From the NCBI GenBank assembly GCA_010093515.1, contig MU001671.1:448813-512812 (forward strand): a stretch of 64,000 nucleotides of DNA, in the 5' to 3' direction. The stretch is from Lineolata rhizophorae (Eukaryota; Ascomycota; Dothideomycetes; Lineolatales; Lineolataceae). Below, one piece after another: positions 1-11,783 of the stretch. How positions within the stretch are numbered: the first letter of the stretch is position 1; each line of letters begins with the position of its first letter. A model generated the notes under the pieces. That model saw only the letters and a list, made by a program, of their open reading frames with translations. It was not told the origin of the DNA and made no database searches. The position numbers were made by a program, and so were the translations under genes.

Positions 1-2375
1 TCCACACCAGTGGCTGGCAGCCGCCAGTGCCGGAAGAGCTCAAGGGCCATTTGGCAACCCTTACTAAGGGCTATGGGGGAGCTGATATTCGGTCGCTGTG
101 CACGGAGGCGTCCCTGAACGCCATTCAGGGCACCTACCCGCAGATTTATCAGGCGCAGCAGAAGCTCGTGATCGACCCGACAACGATCAAAGTTACGTCG
201 AAGGACTTCATGCTTGCCTTCGAGAAGCTCATCCCGTCCGGAGCACGTGCCATCACGTCCAACTCGGCGCCGCTTACAGAGGGGGTGGAACCTTTGCTGA
301 GGTCGACCATGGACGAGATCATGAATCTGCTAGACGACATCGTCCCCCAGAAGAAGTCGATGACGGCGCTCGAGGCTGCGATGTATGACGATCGCGACGA
401 TGTGTTCCAGATCCAACGTGACACCATGGCACGCGAGTTTGAGCGATCGCGCGTTTTCCGGCCTAGGTTGTTGATCAAAGGCGCCCCGGGGATGGGACAG
501 CAATACATCGGCCAGGCCCTCATGAACAGGATCGAAGGTCTACATGTGCAGCACTTCGATCTCGGGACGTTGTTTAGGGAAGGATCCTTAAACCAAGAGA
601 TGATGCTCGTCCAGGTCTTCGCAGAAGTTCGCCGCCACAGCCCGAGCGTCATATTCCTTCCAAACATCGACCTCTGGTGGGACACCGTCAGCCACGGCCT
701 TCTCAAGACCTTCCAAGGTCTTGTACGCTCCATCCCGCCCAATGAGCCCGTCATGATCTTGGGTATCACTGAGGCCGAAAACCCTGATCAGGATATGATG
801 AAGACTCTGTTCAATTTCACCAAGAGGGACATCTATACCATTAGGAAACCGACCGACGATGCCCGTCGCGAGTACTTTGGCAACCTGATCGATAAAGTTA
901 GGAAGCGGCCGAGCGAATTCCCTGACCCAGAGCATCGCAAGAAGCGGAAACTTCCTGTCCTCCCCGTTGCTCCGGCTGAGAAAGATCAGAAGGGACGTAC
1001 CCCGGTGCCTAACCAGGCGCAAAAGAAGGCCAAGTCGAAGACTGAGAAGAGGAAGGACCTTCATACCCTGCTCCAACTCAAGCAATCGATCCAGCCGATC
1101 ATGGACCAAATCAGAACCCGATTCAAAAAGTTCAGGTTCCCACCGATCGAAGAGAGCGCGTACGCGTACTTGCTTGACGAACGGAATCCAAAAGTGTTGA
1201 GCACGGATTTGACGGAGGAGCAACGTCGGGAGCTTCAGATCTCCCGCCCTTACGAGTGGGCGACGGACAAGAAGGGCGAGAAAGGGATCCTCGAAACAGC
1301 CACCGGAAAATTCTTCTACAACCTGAATAGCGTCATCATCGAAGAGAGGCTCCAGAATGGCTATTACAAACGCTTTTGCGATTTCACCCACGACGTCGTC
1401 AAGATGTGCAAAGATGCACTTCAGACGAAAGATGCGGAGCGCATCATGAAGGGCAAAGAGTTGAGAACCAATGTAAAGGCCGACATTTATCAACTGGAGC
1501 TCAATAACCCGGCCTTGGTGAAGCTGTGCAACGAGCTATACGAAAAGTGGAAGGCCCAAGAGAAGGCCGGGGCAAAGGACCCCTTCACCGCTCCCTCAAC
1601 CACCGAGGTCGCCGGCTCCAACTCGGCGAATGCCGCTTTCATCTCTCCATTGGTCGCTCTGGCCTCCCCCTCCGCCCAGCATGGTGCCGGTGCCAACTCC
1701 AACGGTACCAACGGCTCGGCCCGCCCCGCGGATGAAGATGTGGAGATGACGGACAGCCACCCGGAGCCCGAGCCCGCCGAGCAGACCTCGCCCACCATGG
1801 GCACGCAGAAAGGCCGCTCCCAGCACTCGGTGCACACGCTCATGGCGCAGGGCTCGCAGCCGGGCGACTATCACAACAGCGCGTCCACCACCACCTCTGG
1901 GCAGAAGACCCAGTCCACCAACGGCGGGGGAGCTGGTGTCCCCGACTTCTCGGCAATGCGTCCCGTGTCCGGGGACTCTCAAATCCCGGACACTCAAGAA
2001 ATGACGTACCCGAGCAGCCAGAACTCGGGCCCGGCTTCCCAGCCGGCCTTCGCCGTGCCGACCGCCCCGGCCTCCATCAGCTCGCTGCTCAACAGCGAGC
2101 AGCAACAGCAACAACAACAACAACCGGAGCCGGAGCTGATCATCGACGAGGGCCAGCTGGCCGAGCTGCATGGCCGGCTGGCCCAGATGACGGCCGGCTA
2201 CACGGTCGAGCAGCTGGAGTTGGTCAACTCCAGGTTGATGGCGGTGGCGTGGGAGTTGCGCGGCGAGTGGAACCGCACGGTGGTTGCGTCGGCCATTCGG
2301 GAGGCGCTTGACGATGTCTACGAAGACATCAAAGAGGTGCAGGGGGTGGGCACCCCTGCGGCCCGCCAGTTATAA
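1..2375 (+). CDS. Yta7/ATAD2-type bromodomain AAA ATPase, 3' part
   Basis: Chromatin-associated AAA+ ATPase of the Yta7 (yeast) / ATAD2 (animal) family, which acts on histone H3-H4 and nucleosome density in the nucleus. The frame is open from base 3 (reads HTSGWQPPVPEEL), so the true start and the first AAA module lie outside the window. What is visible begins with the lid of AAA1 (KGYGGADIRSLCTEAS). A second, degenerate AAA module follows: its Walker A position reads GAPGMGQQ, without the GK[T/S], and a Walker-B-like stretch reads SVIFLPNIDLWWD, as is usual for the inactive second ATPase domain of this family. A divergent bromodomain lies near residues 360-510. The low-complexity tail has Ser/Thr/Pro-rich stretches and an eight-Gln run (about 2098-2122). 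A short conserved helical end follows before TAA at 2373-2375. The region is one exon. Confidence 0.9.
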   Translation, partial: HTSGWQPPVPEELKGHLATLTKGYGGADIRSLCTEASLNAIQGTYPQIYQAQQKLVIDPTTIKVTSKDFMLAFEKLIPSGARAITSNSAPLTEGVEPLLRSTMDEIMNLLDDIVPQKKSMTALEAAMYDDRDDVFQIQRDTMAREFERSRVFRPRLLIKGAPGMGQQYIGQALMNRIEGLHVQHFDLGTLFREGSLNQEMMLVQVFAEVRRHSPSVIFLPNIDLWWDTVSHGLLKTFQGLVRSIPPNEPVMILGITEAENPDQDMMKTLFNFTKRDIYTIRKPTDDARREYFGNLIDKVRKRPSEFPDPEHRKKRKLPVLPVAPAEKDQKGRTPVPNQAQKKAKSKTEKRKDLHTLLQLKQSIQPIMDQIRTRFKKFRFPPIEESAYAYLLDERNPKVLSTDLTEEQRRELQISRPYEWATDKKGEKGILETATGKFFYNLNSVIIEERLQNGYYKRFCDFTHDVVKMCKDALQTKDAERIMKGKELRTNVKADIYQLELNNPALVKLCNELYEKWKAQEKAGAKDPFTAPSTTEVAGSNSANAAFISPLVALASPSAQHGAGANSNGTNGSARPADEDVEMTDSHPEPEPAEQTSPTMGTQKGRSQHSVHTLMAQGSQPGDYHNSASTTTSGQKTQSTNGGGAGVPDFSAMRPVSGDSQIPDTQEMTYPSSQNSGPASQPAFAVPTAPASISSLLNSEQQQQQQQQPEPELIIDEGQLAELHGRLAQMTAGYTVEQLELVNSRLMAVAWELRGEWNRTVVASAIREALDDVYEDIKEVQGVGTPAARQL

Positions 2376-2950
2376 CCTGGTGGTGCCACCTCTTTCCTTT
2401 CACCTGCCCCACCTTTTTTCTCTTTTTTCCGCCCACCTACACTCCCTCCCATGCCGCCCCCCGGTGTTGAGTTTGTTTGATTCTCTTTTTGTTTTCAAGT
2501 TGACTTGCTTTGAGGATCTTGTAATTTTTTTTGTAACCCAAACCCCTTCTCTTAGGCTCGGCTGGGCTAGGGTGGCATTTGGCTAACTCCGTGTTGTGGT
2601 GAGGACGGTCTGTATGCCTCCTTCGGGGGGCGACGGACCTCGAACTCCTACGCACGTGAGTGGCCTCTTGTCTTGCCTAGGCTCGGCCGTGTCGTTGGGG
2701 GAGGGGGGCGGGCTTGGTTTTCCTTTGTGTAATGGTCGGTCGGTCGATTTCTGTTGATTTGATTTTTGTTCTTTGTTTTTCCCCCAGTGGGTTGGTTGGT
2801 TTTTCCCGGGTTTTTCCCGGGTTTCTCTGTGCGGCTGGGGCTTTTCTTTTCTTTTCCTCACAAGTGGGAGTGTGGGGCTCGGGCGTGTGTTTTGAAAATA
2901 CCATGTACGGTAGCGCGAAGTTCAGAAAGTCTCATTGCAATTTGTGAAAG
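2376..2950. other. 3' flank of the Yta7-like gene
   Basis: T-rich, GC-poor non-coding DNA directly after the stop, with runs of C/T and TTTT, as expected of a fungal 3' UTR and terminator zone. The small open frames here are compositional and show no conserved protein features. Confidence 0.5.
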
Positions 2951-2959
2951 CTGGACGTC

Positions 2960-5900
2960 GTGATAGCGATGCGTGATGTGGCCGCACGTCTTAGAGCAGG
3001 CAAACTATGAATAGGCTTGAGCTGCTTTAGTAGAGCTGTAAAGCAAGGCTATTGTTTGGGTGGATGTCTGGCTGAAAAAAAAAACAATACGGAGGTAATA
3101 CTATCGAACGTCAACAAACTTAAGGCGTATCAGCGAAATAGCTGTGCACCTAGTAGCGCAAAAGGTAGAAATATGAATAAACTCCTGGTACGAGCCGCTA
3201 CATATAGATAATTTTGCGTAGAGCATAGCGAAATGTGGCCTATTATTATGGCTGATAGTATCGTCTCGATATATTGCGCCAGATGATGCCATAGTAGTGT
3301 CCTCTAGGCGTATCGTAGAGGTGTAAATGATATGCTGAAGCAAATAGCATAAAACGCAATGCAGGTGTATGGATGGTAGCAGTGTCTTTATGGAGTTTGT
3401 TGTAAGATTTCTAGCCACGATGGTTATCATAAAGTAAATAATAGCGCCAAGCGTAGCATGTGCCAGTGAAATAGCCACATGCTTCATGAACAGAGAATTG
3501 TGAATTTAGACTAGTAATATGTTAGCGATCGTTGTCGCTAGGTGTTTTGCTGCTTGCTGTAATGGAAAATTTGACACTTTACTTCCTACCTGGCGTGTCG
3601 TCGGTGGGATCGTGAATTTTACTGTCCATTTTAGAGTTCCTAAGGTCCGTGCGCCATGTTGAACACAGTATCCAGACATTTAGGTAGATTAGTTCAAGCC
3701 AAATACCAAAGATGGCAGATCTCGGCGTTGAATCTGAATTTTAGGTCTAGTGTGATTGTTTCACGTCGAAGTATAGTTGTAGCGATGCGGTGGTGTTGTT
3801 CTAGCGTATCTCAAGCTTGAAATATTGACCGAAATGCTACTTGCAGAATACTTTAGTAAATCGCATCGATTATTAACAATGATGACTACATCGTTTGATG
3901 TGATCATATTGAAGGAAAGAGCTTTCTTTATGATGGAGTTGGGGCAGAAACAAACGGTTGTATTTAAGGAGGTTTCTAGTATTGGGTACTAGAAATGGTA
4001 GTGTGATGCCGACAGAATTGCTACTTCTAGGAGTGCGACCCTTTTAGCCGTGCGACTAGTCTTGACGTTACAAATCTACATGAATTAGACTTCCTATTGA
4101 ATTCTAGGTGTATAATTCAAAAGCGTGATTGCTTGACGCATTTCAAGAATTCAACTTAGTCTATTGAATATAGGTTGACAGTAAGTATCGTACTTTACTA
4201 TCAAAGCGTTGTATATGCTGGAGATACGTGACTAGCCCGCGCAAATTATACTTAGACTAGTAGACTGTACTGTCTAGAGAGTGCGGATTGAGAACGGACG
4301 TCCTACTGCCTAGCTAGTAGTCAACTGACATTCATACGACTGGAATAGCCTCTGCCACGTTGATGAATCTGAACCACCGAAATTCAATGACACCTGTAAG
4401 ATGATTGATATACTAGCTAGTAGGAATCTAGCATTATATGAATCTTAAAATCTTGAATTTGAAAACACTTTTTTGCACTTTAAAGGAACGTTAAAATAGT
4501 TTCGCTATAGTATTGTTCGTTTTTGAACCATGTTAGGTCCAAACCCCCTAATTTAACCTAACATATTTTTTAGACGACTAGCTCTTGTCTATGCTTTATC
4601 GGATACCACTAAAAGCAGCGATCTTATTTCTCCAATATTATTTTTAACGCAATTAACTTGCCAATACTGGTAAAAGAGGTCAAAACGAACTCTATAGCTA
4701 TAATTTACTCTGCCTATTCCGTATATATTTTATTCGCACCTTCTTGACTGATAGATCCACTTCAAAAAATCAATATATGTCTAATCATAGGTTCGTTTGT
4801 TGATGCAGAACAAATAAGTGTGTATTGCTCCTTTGTAAGCCTGTTCTTATTGTTGATTTCTGTCGTAGCTCTACCGATACTCTGATATAGCAAACTTTTG
4901 CTAGCGAGACATAGGACAATGGATTACCCATTTGCATTACTATAAATTCCTAGACATATGCTAAACTCGTATAATTCTCGCAAATACATGTAAGCTAGGC
5001 TAACTTGTTACGTATTGATAGCTTAAACCTCCTTCCAATGCAGACAAGGCCTTGAAATCAACACGTAGGAGTTAAGCCGATAGAATATTCTGAAATTCGA
5101 AACAATTTCTCCAAATTCCCACATGCTGCTCTAGCTTCCTAAATACGAATTAGAATATGCCGATGGAATCTGGGGGTTTGGCAGTTTGTGGGAGCTCAAA
5201 ATCTACCCCGAATACATGCTTCCTTCATGCTCCTGGAGACTGGAAATTGTTCTGAGTAGACTCCGTGTTTTTATGCGTATGGGAAGAGCTAGATTGTACA
5301 ACTAGACTGCTTAAGAGGCCTGAAGTTCATATTGTAAAGTGGCTAGGCTTAAGCATGCTATACTATCTCAACTTTACTCTGCACGGCCGACCAATCTTGT
5401 TTTTCGGTTGCTATATGAAAGTATATAACACCCTGAAACTGTAATCATCGTACCCTATGAGAATTTTACGCAATTATATGCCTTTCTGGTCATGGGAAGC
5501 TGTCGTCGTCTTTACTGACCGCACCGCAACCCAAGGCTCTTATATCTCTCCGTCGTCTCGTTATCCTCTTGTGTTTTGATAAAAGAGGCTTATATCGCTT
5601 GCTCCAAAATGACCGAATGCTAAAGATGGGGCCTCGTTTCATACGATTTTAGATGAGTATGTTGTTCTTTTGCCCTATTTCGTGCCGTACACAATCGCCT
5701 CAATAGTAAACCATCCTTGAAACAGCTACTTCAGAGAAAATGCAATCTGCCTGTTTGATTTACATGTCGTCCAAAGATTTCTTGACTATCAAGTTGTTTA
5801 ACAAGCTAGACGACACTGTTCCAACTGGTTTTTGAAAGTCGAAAAGAATTTGGACATTCCAGCATGATAAACTAGAGTGTCGTGTGTGCCTCTTCATTTG

Positions 5901-5990
5901 TAACTTCGAGTGTAAACGTAGCTCTAGAATGACGGAATTCAGGCTTCTATATAGCTGGGCGTGACGGTTCGGCATCAGCAGTTTGAGACT
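2960..5990. repeat. AT-rich degenerate island (RIP-like), family not recognised
   Basis: About 3 kb of DNA much richer in A+T and TpA than both flanks, dense in stop codons in all frames. It has no terminal repeats, coding motif or poly-A tail that I could recognise. In Pezizomycotina such blocks are usually old repeats decayed by repeat-induced point mutation; that origin is inferred from composition only. The element is broken beyond family assignment by eye. No gene is supported between 2376 and 7272. Confidence 0.55.
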
Positions 5991-6600
5991 CTTCACCGCC
6001 ACAAAGCCAAGAAAGGGGAGACGAAGAGTCGGTTGCTAGTTAGTGGTACCATGGATCCGAGTGCCGTTCCGAGAAAAGTCAAACCTCGGACGGGAAAGAA
6101 CGAGGTGACAGACTGGCTGGCGCCCAGTAGTGGGATCGGGGTAATTGGGATTTGACGACTCTGGGTCGCGCTCCCGACATCACGGTTAGAGCATGGGAGA
6201 CGATCCATCGACTTGTTTGATATCCCAGTGCTTCGTGATAATTTGAATACCGATCGGTTGTGGCGAGGAGACTCTGCGACATGCCTGCTCTTGCCCATGC
6301 TTGGGTGGTCAAACCTTGGGAACCCCCGTTTGCTGCCAGTCTACTACGTACGGAGTAGGTACCTGGGCTAGGTAGGTACCTGTTTGTCATTCTTTCGCGT
6401 ACCGTGGTACCTCTCAGGGGTACAACCACATCGCGCATACCTAAACCTGTGGTTTGGATGCTTTGACATTTGGTTGCCAAGTGGCGGGCGCGGAACACGC
6501 CCCGATGGAAGGAAAGAGCCCTCCTGGAACAATCTGAGCGGTATTGATAGACGCTCGTCGTCAATATACTGTGTAGGGGCGATGCATGACTGTCTGCAGT
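5990..6600. other. Intergenic DNA after the AT-rich island
   Basis: GC content rises again here without a gene. Holds a TAC/GTA palindrome cluster at 6341-6382 (CTACTACGTACGGAGTAG followed by two GGTACCTG units) that belongs to the dispersed motif described separately. Confidence 0.4.
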
Positions 6601-7272
6601 GGCGAACAAAAAGTCACGGCGCCGCCAGCCAATAATGGCGGGCGGGACGAGGCCAGGCCGCGGGCAAATTTTTGGCGCGGCGCTGCGGATGCCCCAAGCC
6701 CTTCGATCCCGGCCAAGCGACGGCGGACGGCGACTTCCCGCCGTGGCCGAGGGTCCGAGCGTCAGGTCGTGGCTGCCGATTATTTTCTGCTCTGCGCGAG
6801 CCTCCTCTCCAGCTCCACCTCCAGCATCGCGCTGCCCGCCCGCCCTCTCCACTTCCGCGCCGCCTGCATACATACGCACCCCGTGACTTTTCCGCTCCAC
6901 TCAAACCTTCACTCCACAAATCCATTTTTGCCAACTTTCCCCGTCGTGACACGTGCCTAGAGCTTCTAGTTTGCTCCGCGCGCTGCACACAAAGTCACTG
7001 ACAACCCGGCCACCGAGCGTGCACATACCTCTTTCCGTCCGCCTCGCAGCGCGTCCATCCATTGCCTTTCATCGCTCTCCTCACGCGTGGTGGCCGCCGC
7101 CTTCTGCCTCTTTCCTCCGAATTTCCTGACCACGTAGCTTGATCGCCTCTCCTTCGTGGTCAGGCTGCCATCGCTTTCCGGGTCACCTTTCTGCCCTCTA
7201 ACCATCCCCAAAAGTTTTCTCTCCTCAACTCACTTCCCCTCATCTCTCCATTTCTTGCAACCATCAACCGTC
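6600..7272 (+). promoter_or_regulatory. Promoter and pyrimidine-rich leader of the NTF2-RRM gene
   Basis: GC-rich upstream DNA grading into a C/T-rich stretch (about 6880-7260) that runs up to the ATG at 7273, the usual layout of a highly expressed Pezizomycotina promoter and 5' UTR. Open frames on both strands here lack conserved features and are treated as chance. The exact transcription start cannot be read from sequence. Confidence 0.45.
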
Positions 7273-9144
7273 ATGGCTTCTGCCGAGCAGTCTGGCTTCC
7301 CGGTCAACGGAAACTACACTCCTCACCAGCCCCAGTCCTACAACGGCGGGATGGCTCCCGCCACCCAGCAAACTCAGGCGTCCGGCAGCGCTTCAGACAT
7401 CCCCAAAGACGAGGTCGGATGGTATTTCGTGGAGCAGTACTACACTACGCTCAGCAAGAACCCCGGCAAGCTCTACGTGAGTAGTACCCCCCGCCTGAAG
7501 TCTCCGCCATAGTGGCGCTCTAGTTAGTGCTAACGCGATTTATAGATGTTCTACAACAAGAGATCTCAGTTTGTTTACGGCGTTGAGGAGGATAAAGTCA
7601 ACGTCTGCATCGGACAAAAGGTGCGTGCCAACCCCGGCGCTATACTATGTTGGCTATACCAGTTTCCTTACCATGTCCTATCTAGGCCATCCACGAACGC
7701 ATCGGCGAGCTCGACTTCCAGAACTGCAAGGTCCGCGTGACCAATGTCGACTCGCAGGGTTCGGACCAAAACATCGTCATCCAGGTGATTGGCGAAATCT
7801 CCAATAACTCGATGCCTCATCGCAAGTTTGTCCAGACCTTCGTGCTTGCAGAGCAGCCAAACGGGTACTTCGTTCTCAACGACATCTTCCGTTATATTGC
7901 CGAAGAGGAAGAGGTCAATGGCGAGACGCTACAGGAGGAAACCGCGACTTCCGGCGATGGTGTCCAGGAGCCTGCTCCGACCGCTGTTGATTCGGCTGCC
8001 AATCTCGAGCATGCTGAGCACGAGACTGTCACGAATGAGACCGAAGCCAAGCAGGTTGATAAAGAATTGGAGGAGATGATTGCTGAAGAGAAGCCCGACG
8101 TGGAGGAAGCCCTCAAGACCGAGGTCAACGGCGCTCTAGCTGCCGCTGCTGAGATCAAGGAGGCACCCAAGGCCGAGGAGGCACCTGCTGAGGCGCCTGC
8201 TGCGGCACCGTCCGCCCCGAAGGAGGCTGCCCCCGAATCGGCCAAGCCTGAAGCTCCCGAGGGTGAGAAGCCAAAGGATTCTGCTCCGTCGCCCGCTCCT
8301 GTCTCCAAGACGTCTCCCGCGCCTGCTCCTGCGCCGGCTGCTGCGCCAGCTGCTGCGCCAGCTGCCGCGCCTGCTGCTCCGCCGAGGCCCGCTGCCCCGA
8401 AGACGTGGGCCAATCTCGCGGCTGCTGCTAACCGCGTTGCTACCCCAACTGTCCCCACCGCTGTGACACCATCCCAGCCCAAACCGGCGGCTGTTCCGCT
8501 GCCGGCTCAGGCTGCTCCCGCGCCCACGGCTTCGGCTACTGCTGCAGTTCCTACACCGCCTGCACGCGAAACGTCGCCGGCGACCAGCCAGCCCGACTCC
8601 GCCGGCTGGCAGACTGCAGGGCGCGACCACGACAAGAGGCAATCGCGCCAGCAGCCCCAGCAGCCGGAGAGCCAAGGCGTTCGCGCCTACATTAAGAATG
8701 TGTTCGAGAGCGTTGATGGGGAGGCGCTGAAGTCGACTCTGTCCAAGTGTGGTGAGCTCTCTTACTTCGATATCAGCCGCCAGAAGGTGCGTGTGAAGAT
8801 TTTATTTTGTTTTATTTATTCCGTCGCTTTGCGGGGCTAACGGCGGCGTGTAGAACTGTGCCTTCGTCGACTTTGCTACTTCTGCCGGATTTGATGCCGC
8901 CGTAGCTGCCAACCCGCACACTGTCGGCAACAACCAAATCTACGTCGAGGAGCGCCGCACCCGTGGCACCGGGTACGGCGGCTATCCGCGCGGCGGCATG
9001 CGTGGCCGCGGCGGTGCTTCTGGCGATCATCCCGGCAGTCAGGGCGGTGGTCGTGGCGGGTTTAAGGATTCCCGTGGTGGCTTCGTTACGCGTGGTCGCG
9101 GTGGCCCTGGTGGCCGTGGCCGTGGCAGCCCTCAGGCTGCTTAA
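7273..9144 (+). CDS. NTF2- and RRM-domain RNA-binding protein (G3BP/Nxt3/Bre5-like)
   Basis: Exons 7273-7476, 7546-7620, 7686-8786 and 8854-9144 give 556 aa; all junctions are GT-AG. Residues about 38-165 form an NTF2-like domain (VGWYFVEQYYTTLSKNPGKLY, then the conserved HRKFVQTFVLAEQPNGYFVLND strand region). A long acidic and then Ala/Pro-rich linker follows, including an iterated PAAA block near 8330-8390. An RRM covers about residues 428-497 (AYIKNVFESVDGEALKSTL; NCAFVDFAT as RNP1-like strand), split by the last intron. The C-terminus is RGG-rich. This architecture is that of G3BP/Rasputin, fission yeast Nxt3 and budding yeast Bre5, cofactors of the Ubp3/USP10 deubiquitinase and stress-granule components. 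Role here is inferred from that family. A TAA at 9142-9144 ends it. Confidence 0.9.
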
Positions 9145-11783
9145 ACGATGCTCTTTTCGCCAGTTGCACGGTTTCCCGATGCGACCAATCCGATCTTGAT
9201 ACCCCTTTTGATCGGCTGGCCGTCGGAACTGTGATAAGTTTCCCACGTTCGGCGGGCGCTTCTTCTCTCTTTGCGTCCGACGTCCTTGGTGTTTCACGGA
9301 TGGAGGGTCAGCTGTGGAGAAGACTTCCACCCGGATGACGAATTGACGGCTTTTAGTTTGTGCAACCTGTATTCTATGCACTCTCCGCACATTGGGGTCG
9401 ACGTTAGACTTCAAGAAAAGGCTCCATGTGCACAACCATGATCACGTTCAGAGCTTTGCGAGTAAAGGCACGGTTTTCCAAGACAGCATCGATATCCCTA
9501 CCCTCAGATCCCACCATACTTGAAGTCCAATATCCATTAGTGCGGAGAGGCAATACAAAAGTTTGTTAGCGACACGGCTTGATTCCCCCTTTTCTTCTCA
9601 TTTCCTCGGCCTTTTAATTTTTCCTTTCGTGTGTGCTTGCTTTTTTGACTTGCACAATAATCGGTTCTTTAGTGTTTTCTCCTCTTCACTCATCTCGCCG
9701 TTTTCCACGCATGACCTGCATGCCTGAAATTGGGACGGTGACCGGGAGAAAAGGGAACGGAATTCCTGGCACATGTTAGCATTTGAAAAGGTTCGCGCTC
9801 GACGAGGAGTCTCAGCATGTACGGAAAGGTTCCTGAAAAGTCTGCCTAGGTACGAACGCTTTCAACTTGCTGTTGCTACCGCTTTACGTGCTTCATATGC
9901 CTTTTCTTTTTTCTTTTTCTTTCTTTATTCTTTTTTTACCTTGATATTCTTGCTTTGCTTTGCTTTGCTTTGCTTTGCTTTGCTTTGCTTTGCTTTGCTT
10001 TGCTTTGCTCTGCTCTGCTCTGCTCTGCTCTGCTCTGCTCTGCTCTGCTCTGCTCTGCTCTTTGCTTTCCGATGGCATAGCGACTTGTCTTTTCCTGCTG
10101 CTTTCTCTTGAGTGTTTTTGCCCCCGTCATTTCCCGCTGCTATCCAGTTCCGCGAGTAGGAGGTTAGGCCTCTCTTTCAGTTGATATCAGACCGACCGCC
10201 CCTCCTTGAATTTCCTGCTGTTCCTTCGCTGCCGAAGACATTGCTCTGGCTGCGCTGCTGGCGCTGGGTTTGGCTTGGGGTCTGCTAGGAAGACGGTGAA
10301 GGGCTGGGAGGGATTCGCCTGATGGTTTAGAGAAGGGAGCATGGATAGACGGGGTAGATGGATGGGCTGGTGGAGTGGATCTGGGCGGAGCATAAAGGAT
10401 GTGGTATGCAGGGTGGAGACCTGGGGGTTCTTCTCGTGGTGTGGAATGGTTAGTTCTTTTTACCCCTGTATTGTAATCCTCCCACGTCTTTTTTATTTTT
10501 ATTTTTTTTAATTTTCTCTTTTCTTTCCTCCTTTACAGGTTGCCGTGGCCGCTAGATGCGATGCGATGTGACGATGCTGTTCGGATGGATTGGGGGGGCT
10601 GTACAGTACGTTGCTCTTCCAAACGAGATACTTATATGATGCTTATATGCAACCTATCGATGCGGTGGAGTGCTGCTCACTCGAAGCTTGTGACGAACAA
10701 TCGGGCGCCAATGTTACAGGGATACAGTCTTCTTTATGGTGCTGTTTACTGTAGGCCTTTCCGTAAAGAATTCGAAGCTTCTAAACAAAAGGGTTTGTCG
10801 CACGGTGCGAGCGATATCCTTACCTAGCCACTGGATAGACGAAGCCGGGACTCTGAAAGGAATCGGGCAACCAGGGTAGTCCGTGCTTTATCTGCAGCCT
10901 TCGTCACGGTGCAGCGCCGCTAAGCGGGCAACGGGTACCTCGCGCGTACACGCTGGCTACTTTGCCCTGGAATGGCCTAGACAAAGGGTGGAAAGGGCTT
11001 TTCTGGCGGCCTTATCTGCGCCTCTCTTGTCTCTGCGGTTCCTGAGCCCAAGGGTACCAACCGGACTTAGCTGCGGCGGTGCCGTTCTCTTTGCTGCCTC
11101 GCCTTTGTAGTTTTCCTTGGCCTCCTTTTTCACCTCTTCGGGAGTGTTTGCTTCATTGCTTGCTACCTGATTTACCACCTACCTACATACCTGTTTAACT
11201 CCGTACCCGCAGCCTACTCCGCACTCAGTCGGAGCTCGACGGCGTCCATCGGGACGAATACACCGCCCAGCGATCAGTGCGGTGAAGGCATTCGTTGGGA
11301 CGTTCGGAGCACGGTGGCACGCGGCCGCGTGCACGGAGCACTCGTCGCGCCTTGTTTGCTCGGCAGCCCGGCCCCGCCGAGCGAGGGAGGGGTACCTCGC
11401 GCAAGTACCGCAACCACCTCCGAGTGCGTGCTTGCCTTACGCAACCTCCAGCGGCAGCAGCGGCGGCGTGCTCGGCTTCCCCTCGACGTCGGACACCAAC
11501 CAGGCCATCGCGACCGGCAGGCGCGTCTCAAGCCACGACGGCGTGCGTCATCCGCCCTTTCCCTTCTCTCGGTTCGGAAAGTCGCGCCTTGTTCTCGCGC
11601 CTGCCTGCCTACCTGGTTGTCTTGCCTGCCTACCTCTCTTGCCGCCAAGCTCCGCACCTACCTCTCTCCGTGCCCGTCTGCACGCGTCCATTATCTCTCC
11701 GGCGAAAGCAGATAAGACCAACCTCCCGAACTTTCGCCCGCCGCTTCCGAGATACAACTCCCTAGCGTTACCCCTCGTTCGCC
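9145..11783. other. Gene-free stretch with 3' UTR, microsatellite and upstream leader
   Basis: No gene is supported. 9145-9700 looks like 3' flank. 9900-10060 is a pyrimidine tract ending in the pentanucleotide repeat. 10490-10540 is T-rich. 11120-11783 is C/T- and GC-rich and carries partial TAC motifs (CCTACCTACATACC at about 11180; ACTCCGTACC at about 11200), and probably contains the promoter and leader of the septin-like gene that starts at 11784. Confidence 0.4.
9951..10060 (+). repeat. Two-part pentanucleotide microsatellite (TGCTT)11 (TGCTC)11
   Basis: Eleven perfect copies of TGCTT (9951-10005) are followed without interruption by eleven perfect copies of TGCTC (10006-10060). The open frames reading through it (ALLCF/ALLCS or QSKAK/QSRAE runs) are products of the repeat, not genes. 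Confidence 0.97.

Noticed and set aside
588-1493. Long minus-strand open frame inside the Yta7-like gene
   Set aside because: Shadow of the coding strand; the plus frame has clear AAA and bromodomain features.
5760-6002. Minus-strand open frame with a phrase (FDFQKPVGTVSSSLL) vaguely like a reverse-transcriptase motif
   Set aside because: Only about fifteen residues are suggestive, no further motif is present nearby, and it lies in AT-rich decayed DNA. Not enough to name an element.
9773-10184. Open frames reading ALLCF/ALLCS or QSKAK/QSRAE repeats
   Set aside because: They are translations of the pentanucleotide microsatellite and have no other conserved part.
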